From assembly GCA_934255105.1 (NCBI GenBank), contig CAKQNH010000275.1:1-6497 (forward strand): 6,497 nucleotides of DNA, in the 5' to 3' direction. The DNA comes from an uncultured Pirellulaceae bacterium (GTDB lineage Bacteria > Planctomycetota > Planctomycetia > Pirellulales > Pirellulaceae). Both the position numbers and the translations under genes were made by a program. Under the pieces are notes generated by a model that worked only from the letters and a program-made list of their open reading frames with translations, had not been told where the DNA came from and made no database searches. Within the stretch, counting starts at the first letter, position 1, and each line of letters opens with the position of its first letter. This document shows positions 1 to 5,906 of this stretch, piece by piece.

Positions 1-292
1 CTTCATTTCCAATGAAGCCGCTAGCCATTCGCTTACCCTCCACAAGTCTTCAAAGCGAGCTTTGAAGCTTTTTACAAGCGAAACGCATACGGTAAAGTCG
101 CGGAGTACGCGACTGTTCGGCAAATCATAATCGCTGATGCCCGCTAAGTACAGAGCACAGATAAGATCTATGTAGCGGAAGTCGCACTGCCGCTGAAGAT
201 GGATGCCTTCCCCGCAAGCTGTTACACTAACAACCACCCTAGTTGTGCATTGCTATAGTTCCCACCCCCGTCGTTTCTAGCCTGCGCCCATC
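1..292. other. Non-coding region upstream of the propeller gene
   Basis: I see no gene here. Reading frame 2 is open from the left edge to a TAA at 128-130, but its roughly 42 codons (rich in Ser, Thr, Lys) do not look like a protein tail, and no other frame stays open as long. The region holds three perfect inverted repeats: 1-17 (7-base arms, 3-base loop), 48-67 (8-base arms, 4-base loop) and 96-114 (7-base arms, 5-base loop). A TATAGT hexamer at 254-259 could be a -10 box for the propeller gene, but no matching -35 lies 16-18 bases upstream, so I do not call a promoter. Confidence 0.6.
48..73 (+). terminator. Possible intrinsic terminator of an upstream + strand gene
   Basis: CTTCAAAG (48-55) and CTTTGAAG (60-67) are perfect reverse complements separated by four bases, and one C later comes a run of five T (69-73). 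This is the layout of a Rho-independent terminator read on the + strand. The stem is AT-rich and therefore weak, and the gene it would end lies outside the window. On the - strand there is no T-run after the hairpin. Confidence 0.4.
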
Positions 293-3200
293 ATGAAACA
301 AAAATCCAGCCGATATTCGCATGCCATAATTCCATTTCTCGCTTGGCTGGTTGCGGGGTGCCTCCTAACACAACTCTCGCATGCAGATTGGCCCGCTCAT
401 CGCGCCGATCCGCAGCGTACCAACTTTGGCGAACAAGAGATCTCCGCTGCGGCCTGGCAACCGCTATGGCAACAGCCCGTGCTTAGTTCCCCTACGCCCG
501 CTTGGCCCCCGCCAGCCAAGGCCAGCTTATGGCAGAAACTCTCCCATCTCGAACCTCGCATGGTTGATGACGCTGGCGACGTACCCTTGATTGCCAGCGA
601 TGCACTTGGCGCGCACCACGTTATCGTGACCTCGTCGGCCAACGATCGCTTGATTGCGCTGTCGCCCACAACTGGGGAGATTCAGTGGCAATGTGTAACG
701 CAGGCACCGATCCGCTACGCTCCCTCCATCGTGGATGGCATCGCCTATTTGGGATCGGACGATGGAAAAGTGCGGGCGGTGAATTTATCAGATGGCTCGG
801 AGATTTGGTCAGTGCGCTTGGGGCCCGATATGCCTGCTATTATCGGCAATAATCGACTGATCAGCACGCACCCCATTCGAACCTCGGTCCTAGCCGATTC
901 GCAGTTCGTGTACGCCTCTGCTGGCTTGTTCCCAAACCAAGGCGTGTATTTGGTCGCTCTCGATCGTGGCACGGGAGAGGTCCACTGGCGACGAAAAACA
1001 GACAAGTCGCCGCAGGGTTACTTGTTGGCTACCGACGACAATATGATCTATATCCCCACCGGTCGAGCCAAGCCGTTTGCCATCCGCCGCGATACGGGAG
1101 AGTTTGTAGTCGATCTGCCTAGTCCCGGCGGAAGCTTCTGCATGTTGACCCAGGAGGCGTTTTTCTCTGGCCCCGGCAATGACGCAGTCATCCAAGCCAA
1201 ACCTTCGGCCACTAGTGCCAAGATGTTAACATTTGCTGGACGGCTGATGGTCGCGGGAGTCGGCCGCGTCTGGTCGGCCAACGGCAAACAATTGCTATGT
1301 GTCGACGCGGCAGCCATGGCCTCTGGCGAGCTGACGCCGAAATGGTCGGTGGATTGTCCGCTCAGCGGAACCATGATCGGTGCGGGCTCCACCGCAAAGC
1401 CGCTGCTCTTTATTGCTCAGGGGGCGATCATTCAAGTTCGCGATGGCAACGACGGAAAGCTCCTGGACGAACTCACGCTGCCCGCCGCCGATGATGCGGT
1501 CAAGTACCTAGCGGTCAGCTCGGCCAGTGGCGACATGCCTGACATGTTGGTTGCCACCGCTCAGTCCGGTGCGGTCTACGCTTGGGCAGGAACAAAAGTC
1601 GGCGGCCATGGAGACGGCTCTGACTGGCCGGTGGAGTCACCTGCAATCGCTCAACAATCCGCAGCCACCCCGCAATCAGACCAGCGCGTGCGCTCCGTTC
1701 TGGAACAGCTCCCGGTCACGCGCGGATGGGCTTTGCTGGTGGGCGATGATCGAGGCGAAATAGCCAGCAGCTTGTTGAGCCAATCCGAGCTCAACATCGT
1801 ATCCTTGGTCAGCGATGCACCGAGTGCCGCCCGCTTGCAAACTCTATTCCAAAACCAGCGAGCTTACGGGCACCGCATTTCGGTTTGGCAGCACGCTCAG
1901 CATGCGCCGTTTCCAATTTCGCCCGAGCTCTTCAATGTCGTTCTTGAAGGGGCGTCCAGCCAGCTCAGTGATGCCGAACTGATGGCCATGTTAGTTGACA
2001 AGATTGGGGTTTTGTCGCGTTTCAATCAACTCGAATTGAAAATCAAACCTGCCCTAGCGGATGCCGGAGCGTGGCGGCACCAATATGCGAATCCGACCAA
2101 TCAAGCCGATAGCCGGGATCCCTATGTGGGCGCTGCCAGTGCATTTCGCTTGCAGTGGTTTGGCGGAGTCGGTCCGTCGCGTATGCCCGATCGACACCTG
2201 CGTGGTCCTGCGCCACTCTCGGCAGGTGCCGTGTTAGTGATGCAAGGTGACGGGCTGCTCATCGGCGTCGATCCTGCCAATGGTGTCGAGCGTTGGCAGC
2301 GTGAGATGCCAGAGGGTGCAATGCGCTATGTTACGCCCTTTGATGCAGGCTACGCCACGCTCTCTGAAGACGGCGAGACTCTCGTTGTGGCGGCCGGTTC
2401 GGAGCTGTGGCGCATCGATGCCTACACCGGCGAGCTGCTCAACGGAGATAGTGCGCCCCAAGCCGACAACGGTTTGGTGTGGGGATATGTCGCGCAGCTT
2501 GGCGACTCCATCTATGCCTCTCACATGAAACCGACCGCACCACGCACTGCGCAGGATACTCCCACACGATATACGTTTGTCAACAGCGACTACAATTCGG
2601 AACGACCGCTGGTAACGTCCCGCGCGATAAGCAAACTGGATCGCGCAGGCGAGCTGCGATGGTCCCATGGTGGGCGCGGCGTCGTGGCGCATGGCTCCAT
2701 CGCCGTCGACGAAGAACAACAGCGGATGATTTTTGTTGAATCGCGATCGGCCGCTTGCATCGATCACGACACGGACCAGATTCCCATGGCGGTGATCATG
2801 CAGGACGCTTGGCTGGTCTGTCTGAACACCGACACAGGAGCGATTCAGTGGGAGCAGGCTCTCGCTTGGCCGAGCGCGCAGAATATGATCTTCGGTCAAC
2901 TGGCGGGCGACAAAGTCGTATTGACCACGTCTGAAAGTGAAGGTGACAAGGCGAATTACGCCATCCGCGTGCTATCGCTGCTCGATGGCAAGGAGATTTG
3001 GCAGGCCAAGCATCGACACGTGCGCAGTGGTTTGTTTCATGGCGAGCAAGTCCATCATCCCGTAGTGCTAACTAAGCCCGATGGGAGTCAGTTGCTAATA
3101 GCCGAACCCTATTTGTACGATCTGCGCAGTGGTAACCGAGTCGTACCTGCAGGTGCGGCAGAGGATTGGGCGTTGATTCGGCCTGGGCATAGCTGCGGTA

Positions 3201-3481
3201 CGCTGACTGGTACTGGAAATTATTTGTTTTTCCGTGCCAGCAACCCGACCGTACTGGACTTGTCCCAGCCCGGCGGCAAATCCTTTACGGCTTTAGCACC
3301 CAACCGCGCGGGTTGCTGGATCAACATGATTCCCGCCGCAGGTCGCCTGCTGATCCCCGAAGCCAGTGCCAGTTGCGTATGCAATTACTCGATTCAAACC
3401 TCGATGGCCTTTGTGCCCATCACTCAGGCGCAGCGAGCCTCTGCCCTGCCCACCTTAGACGATATCCTCGTAGGCTCGTAA
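293..3481 (+). CDS. Exported PQQ-like beta-propeller protein with a degenerate methyltransferase-like insert
   Basis: This is a large envelope protein of 1062 residues, of the type often labelled PQQ-binding-like or BamB-like in planctomycetes; its substrate is unknown. The start is well fixed: an in-frame TAG lies at 278-280 and no other start codon follows before ATG 293, although no Shine-Dalgarno sequence is visible. The N-terminus is a signal peptide: basic residues 2-7, hydrophobic 11-25, then either signal peptidase I cleavage after SHA31 before DWP, or a lipobox (VAGC, Cys23). Propeller blades with the A-x-D/N-x-x-T/D-G-x-x-x-W pattern occur at about 119-133, 159-173 and 219-233, and again at 654-670, 703-716, 840-853 and 891-904. 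Residues 466-560 between the two halves resemble a Rossmann-type SAM methyltransferase core, but the glycine-rich SAM loop is eroded to LVGDDRGE (482-489). A cysteine-containing C-terminal module (968-1041) includes GCWINMIPA and CVCNYSIQTS. Enzyme activity and cofactor binding are unproven; a scaffold or ligand-binding role is as likely. Confidence 0.93.
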   Translation: MKQKSSRYSHAIIPFLAWLVAGCLLTQLSHADWPAHRADPQRTNFGEQEISAAAWQPLWQQPVLSSPTPAWPPPAKASLWQKLSHLEPRMVDDAGDVPLIASDALGAHHVIVTSSANDRLIALSPTTGEIQWQCVTQAPIRYAPSIVDGIAYLGSDDGKVRAVNLSDGSEIWSVRLGPDMPAIIGNNRLISTHPIRTSVLADSQFVYASAGLFPNQGVYLVALDRGTGEVHWRRKTDKSPQGYLLATDDNMIYIPTGRAKPFAIRRDTGEFVVDLPSPGGSFCMLTQEAFFSGPGNDAVIQAKPSATSAKMLTFAGRLMVAGVGRVWSANGKQLLCVDAAAMASGELTPKWSVDCPLSGTMIGAGSTAKPLLFIAQGAIIQVRDGNDGKLLDELTLPAADDAVKYLAVSSASGDMPDMLVATAQSGAVYAWAGTKVGGHGDGSDWPVESPAIAQQSAATPQSDQRVRSVLEQLPVTRGWALLVGDDRGEIASSLLSQSELNIVSLVSDAPSAARLQTLFQNQRAYGHRISVWQHAQHAPFPISPELFNVVLEGASSQLSDAELMAMLVDKIGVLSRFNQLELKIKPALADAGAWRHQYANPTNQADSRDPYVGAASAFRLQWFGGVGPSRMPDRHLRGPAPLSAGAVLVMQGDGLLIGVDPANGVERWQREMPEGAMRYVTPFDAGYATLSEDGETLVVAAGSELWRIDAYTGELLNGDSAPQADNGLVWGYVAQLGDSIYASHMKPTAPRTAQDTPTRYTFVNSDYNSERPLVTSRAISKLDRAGELRWSHGGRGVVAHGSIAVDEEQQRMIFVESRSAACIDHDTDQIPMAVIMQDAWLVCLNTDTGAIQWEQALAWPSAQNMIFGQLAGDKVVLTTSESEGDKANYAIRVLSLLDGKEIWQAKHRHVRSGLFHGEQVHHPVVLTKPDGSQLLIAEPYLYDLRSGNRVVPAGAAEDWALIRPGHSCGTLTGTGNYLFFRASNPTVLDLSQPGGKSFTALAPNRAGCWINMIPAAGRLLIPEASASCVCNYSIQTSMAFVPITQAQRASALPTLDDILVGS

Positions 3482-3490
3482 CGAGCCTAC
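3470..3490 (+). repeat. Near-perfect hairpin centred on the propeller gene stop codon
   Basis: Bases 3470-3479 (GTAGGCTCGT) and 3481-3490 (ACGAGCCTAC) are exact reverse complements around A3480, so the TAA stop (3479-3481) sits at the apex. As RNA it would form an 8-pair stem (3470-3477 with 3483-3490) and a 5-base loop. The bases after it (AATTCTAG) have no T-run, so it is not a classical intrinsic terminator. It could protect the 3' end or mark a termination or processing site. Confidence 0.5.
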
Positions 3491-3542
3491 AATTCTAGCT
3501 CTCGAGCCTTGAGAGTTGACGGCTAGGTGTGTAGAATTGGAG
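3487..3542. promoter_or_regulatory. Inverted repeat flanking the promoter, possible operator
   Basis: CAATTCTA (3490-3497) and TAGAATTG (3532-3539) are perfect reverse complements. Extending to 3487-3497 against 3532-3542 gives 10 of 11 matches. The arm centres are 42 bases apart, about four helical turns, and the right arm covers the predicted -10 box while the left arm lies just upstream of the -35. The left arm is itself nearly palindromic (CTAcAATTcTAG, 3487-3498). This placement fits a repressor or looping site for the cysteine-rich gene. No regulator is encoded in the window, and the same bases could instead pair in a read-through RNA. Confidence 0.35.
3509..3537 (+). promoter_or_regulatory. 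Predicted sigma70-like promoter of the cysteine-rich gene
   Basis: TTGAGA (3509-3514) matches the -35 consensus at 5 of 6 positions, and TAGAAT (3532-3537) matches the -10 consensus at 5 of 6, with the ideal 17-base spacer. Transcription would begin near 3544, leaving a leader of about 60 bases before the ATG at 3606. This suggests the cysteine-rich gene, and perhaps the two genes after it, can be transcribed separately from the propeller gene. Planctomycete promoters are poorly characterised, so the call rests on match to the bacterial consensus alone. Confidence 0.5.
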
Positions 3543-3592
3543 CCGTGGAGAGCGAGCAATATTGAAACAACCCCTGCGCCTACCCGCTTCCT

Positions 3593-3598
3593 AGGAAG
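3593..3598 (+). promoter_or_regulatory. Ribosome binding site that fixes the start of the cysteine-rich gene
   Basis: AGGAAG lies seven bases before ATG 3606. It decides the start in favour of this ATG over the in-frame TTG codons at 3516 and 3537, which overlap the predicted promoter and lack a comparable site. Confidence 0.65.
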
Positions 3599-3605
3599 CA
3601 TACGC

Positions 3606-4370
3606 ATGTTCTTCGGCTCGCCAATTCGAAAATTCTTAACCGCACGCAAAGTTATCTCGCTGCTTGTGCTGGGCTGCGTATTGTTCGCATCGGCGCCCTT
3701 CCCAATAGGACTCAAGGTGGTGCGGCATGACGCCGGCACACCTTTTCCATGCATGAATTGTGCCTGCGGTTGTGCTACGGCAGAACAGTGTTGGACCTCG
3801 TGCTGCTGCTTCACCCCCGCTGAGCGCGAGCGATGGGCGGAAGAGCACGGTGTCACTCCTCCCAGCTACGCAGTTCTGAGCGTCCCTCATCTGAGCGCCC
3901 CTCAATTGAACAACGCTGCGCTAAACATCACTGCGCAAAACAGCGCCGCGCAACGCGGCTCGGTGCTGAACAGACTGCTGCGCAATCCTGAACTGGGTGA
4001 CTCTCCACCGGCCGCTTGTGCCAGCTCGCACTGCTCCAAGCTACGCCAGGAAAATTGCGCCAGTTGCAGTGCGCATGTTTGTGCCGACTGTGATGCTGCG
4101 TCCCCAGTTGGCTCGCCCGCAGACGCTGCGTGCGCAGACGTGGTAGACAATCAGCCCTCAACCGACTCAAACGTGGTGACAGTCATCTCGGTCGTTGCGT
4201 TGCGATGCCAAGGTGCCAGTAGTGTATTTACGCTGCTCCCTTGGGCGATCGTAGAATCTGGTAGCACCGACATTTCGTCGCCGGAAGTAATCGCTGACCC
4301 TTATTTGGTGTGCAGCGAGACGGCGGCTTCTCTGGTGATAACGCCGGCTACGCCACCTCCTAAATGCTGA
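3606..4370 (+). CDS. Secreted cysteine-rich protein of unknown function
   Basis: I cannot name a characterised family. The protein has 254 residues from ATG 3606; the frame opens further upstream only through TTG codons. A signal sequence is clear: basic residues 8-15, hydrophobic 16-30, likely cleavage after ASA30. Cys24 in VLGC is a poor lipobox. Nineteen cysteines occur, in two clusters: 49-68 with eight (C49, C52, C54, C56, C62, C66, C67, C68, including CMNCACGC and QCWTSCCC), and 138-162 with six (C138, C143, C151, C154, C159, C162, including two CxxC pairs). Directly after the first cluster comes ERERWAEEHGVTPPSY (73-88), which looks like a folded, conserved segment. A second hydrophobic stretch lies at about 190-199, and the chain ends in PPPKC. 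The clusters suggest metal binding or multiple disulfides. It sits between the propeller gene and the DUF1559 gene, on the same strand. That it is real is supported by promoter, ribosome site, signal peptide and full-length frame. Confidence 0.78.
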   Translation: MFFGSPIRKFLTARKVISLLVLGCVLFASAPFPIGLKVVRHDAGTPFPCMNCACGCATAEQCWTSCCCFTPAERERWAEEHGVTPPSYAVLSVPHLSAPQLNNAALNITAQNSAAQRGSVLNRLLRNPELGDSPPAACASSHCSKLRQENCASCSAHVCADCDAASPVGSPADAACADVVDNQPSTDSNVVTVISVVALRCQGASSVFTLLPWAIVESGSTDISSPEVIADPYLVCSETAASLVITPATPPPKC

Positions 4371-4453
4371 GCGGCATCCGGTCACCAAGAACTTCGCGGG
4401 AACCCATCACTATTCGGTTCTGCGTGGAGGCTTGGCGTGACCCTTCTAAACCA

Positions 4454-4465
4454 GCCCCATGGGGC
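4454..4465. repeat. Perfect 12-base palindrome
   Basis: GCCCCATGGGGC reads the same on both strands. It is the left member of a pair of 12-base palindromes in the gap before the DUF1559 gene. It could be a binding site for a dimeric protein; chance occurrence is possible in GC-rich DNA. Confidence 0.35.
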
Positions 4466-4495
4466 CGCATGAATCGTACATGGCTTACTCGGCTG

Positions 4496-4507
4496 GCATG
4501 ATCATGC
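4496..4507. repeat. Second perfect 12-base palindrome
   Basis: GCATGATCATGC reads the same on both strands. Its centre lies 42 bases from that of the palindrome at 4454-4465, about four turns of the helix, so both would face the same side of the DNA. The two sequences share only a central CAT/ATG-rich character and are not copies of each other. Confidence 0.35.
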
Positions 4508-4704
4508 GATCCGACGGTGGCTTCACGACTCGCCTGCGCTCTGGCCGTTCGACTGGCTGTGGTGCACTTGCAGTCGCATTTGGGCTTCGCTCTCCACACA
4601 GCAAAACCAGATGCCGATCGCGAGTGCGCTACAGCCCAGCCGTACGCCCGTGCGGGGCAGCGCTCTGCTAATAACGCGATCCTCAACGAACACAGAGTCA
4701 TTCC

Positions 4705-5823
4705 ATGCAACTTACAACCGAACACACACCGCCAGTCGCGCGGCGTTGCAGCGCGGATAGGCGTCGCCCTATGTCCGGCTTCACACTTGTCGAACTGCTA
4801 GTCGTCATAGCCATTATCGGCATTCTGGTCGGCCTGCTACTGCCAGCGGTTCAAGCGGCTCGAGAAGCGGCCCGCCGGATGTCCTGCAGCAACAACCTAA
4901 AACAAATTGGCTTGTCGCTGCATAACTACGAAAGCACGCACCGTCGCCTACCTGCAAACTACACCACGGGGGGCGGCATCAGCGGCAACTTTTCAGTGTT
5001 TGCACAATTGACCCCATATTTTGAACAGGGAAATTTGCAGAGTTTAATCAACTTTGCCAAACCGCTCAGCGTGGGATGTTGTCCCGGCGTCATGGTTGCA
5101 CCGCACGATATGGCTGCGGCCAGCGACATCCCCGTCCTGAGTTGCCCCAGCGAGAGCCTAGCGCGACGTTTTGAAGTGGTAGCCTTGTCGGGCGCAGGCC
5201 CTACGCAGACCCACAGTGGAACCAACTACCACATGAATCTGGGAACAGGCGTAGGGACCCTATACGATACGCGGCGACCCACGGACGGAATCCTATGGGT
5301 CAATGCCGATGTCAAATTTGGTTCGATTTCCGATGGACTCAGCAACACCCTAGCCTTTGCAGAATCGCTACTCGGTCAGCAGAACCAGAACCCATCCGAA
5401 CCGCTGACGGCGGCCGACCGCATACGGACGATGTACAACGTTAACTGTTCGTTTATCGATCGCACTATGCCCCCCAGCCAAGCTGGATTCGTGGGCTATG
5501 TCCTGCCAGCCGATCCTAATCAATTGGACGCCGTTACACGTGGCAGTGGCCTGCATCGCGGCTGGTCCGGTCAACGCGGTGGGGGGTGGATCAATGGTCG
5601 CGAATACTACACCGGCTACTCGCACTACCAGCCGCCTAACAGCACGATCTCAGATGTCAACGGCTGCGGCTGGGGTGTCTTTGCGGCGCGGAGCAACCAC
5701 CCTGGCGGTGTCACTGTCGCGCGTTGCGACGGGAGCGTGCAGCTCATTAGCAGCACTATCGACCTAGTCGCTTGGCGGGCTCTGGGAACGCGCGGCGGCG
5801 GCGAGGTCGTTTCCATCGAATAA
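4705..5823 (+). CDS. DUF1559 protein with prepilin-type N-terminus (H-X9-DG)
   Basis: This is a member of the large planctomycete DUF1559 family, pseudopilin-like proteins of 300-400 residues that are inserted in the membrane through a type IV pilin-type segment; their exact roles are largely unknown. The protein has 372 residues. The start is supported by an in-frame TAA at 4672-4674 and no other start codon before ATG 4705. The leader is 25 residues long and arginine-rich, ending in G25 before FTLVE (26-30), a canonical prepilin peptidase site with Glu at +5. The hydrophobic helix runs to about residue 46, followed by the family motif [17 protein letters not shown] (45-61) and [15 protein letters not shown] (63-77). 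The C-terminal H-X9-DG motif is intact (H332, D342, G343). The alternative start at 4771 would leave a leader of only MSG. The ribosome site is weak (AGAG at 4694-4697). Unusual features are the CC pair at 125-126 and further cysteines, next to a cysteine-rich neighbour. Confidence 0.96.
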   Translation: MQLTTEHTPPVARRCSADRRRPMSGFTLVELLVVIAIIGILVGLLLPAVQAAREAARRMSCSNNLKQIGLSLHNYESTHRRLPANYTTGGGISGNFSVFAQLTPYFEQGNLQSLINFAKPLSVGCCPGVMVAPHDMAAASDIPVLSCPSESLARRFEVVALSGAGPTQTHSGTNYHMNLGTGVGTLYDTRRPTDGILWVNADVKFGSISDGLSNTLAFAESLLGQQNQNPSEPLTAADRIRTMYNVNCSFIDRTMPPSQAGFVGYVLPADPNQLDAVTRGSGLHRGWSGQRGGGWINGREYYTGYSHYQPPNSTISDVNGCGWGVFAARSNHPGGVTVARCDGSVQLISSTIDLVAWRALGTRGGGEVVSIE

Positions 5824-5893
5824 ATAATCTATCGCGAGACTCGGCCGCAGCTCAGCGGTTGCTTTCGAAAACTTCAATTCCACAATTTATGTT

Positions 5894-5898
5894 AAGGA
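5894..5898 (+). promoter_or_regulatory. Ribosome binding site of the DUF4198 gene
   Basis: AAGGA lies eight bases before ATG 5907. It favours this start over the in-frame ATG at 5889, which lies upstream of the site and would add six residues (MLRNTT) to the signal peptide. Confidence 0.65.
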
Positions 5899-5906
5899 AC
5901 ACGACG

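Larger units (their letters stand above)
4371..4704. other. Long gap before the DUF1559 gene, with no convincing gene
   Basis: These 334 bases separate the cysteine-rich gene from the DUF1559 gene. Short frames exist on both strands, but they overlap the neighbouring genes, lack ribosome sites and have no recognisable protein features. The stretch contains two perfect 12-base palindromes (4454-4465 and 4496-4507). I found no clear promoter or T-run terminator. A weak hairpin (4364-4377) overlaps the stop of the cysteine-rich gene. The region could be a long leader or regulatory region of the DUF1559 gene, or decayed sequence. Confidence 0.5.

Noticed and set aside
2234..2899. Long open frame of 221 codons on the - strand inside the propeller gene
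   Set aside because: It is fully antisense to a well-supported gene, has no recognisable domain or signal and is explained by codon bias.
3516..3605. TTG start at 3516 adding 30 residues to the cysteine-rich protein
   Set aside because: It would put a long non-signal segment before a clear signal peptide and starts inside the predicted promoter; ATG 3606 has a good ribosome site.
3455..3856. - strand frame overlapping the end of the propeller gene and the start of the cysteine-rich gene
   Set aside because: It covers the predicted promoter and the signal peptide of the cysteine-rich gene, and its product lacks domain-like features.
4360..4725. - strand frame of 121 codons spanning the gap
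   Set aside because: It overlaps both neighbouring genes at their ends, is rich in Arg, Ala, Ser and Cys as expected from reading GC-rich DNA in reverse, and shows no known motif.
4771..4773. Internal ATG as the start of the DUF1559 protein
   Set aside because: It leaves only MSG before the cleavage site, without the positive charges expected of a prepilin leader.
4517..4801. + strand frame with GTG start and a hydrophobic-looking beginning in the gap before DUF1559
   Set aside because: It has no ribosome site, overlaps the DUF1559 start in another frame and its later part does not look like a protein.
5859..5893. Possible promoter before the DUF4198 gene (TTGCTT with TATGTT)
   Set aside because: The spacer is about 23 bases and both boxes match weakly, so co-transcription with the DUF1559 gene is the simpler reading.
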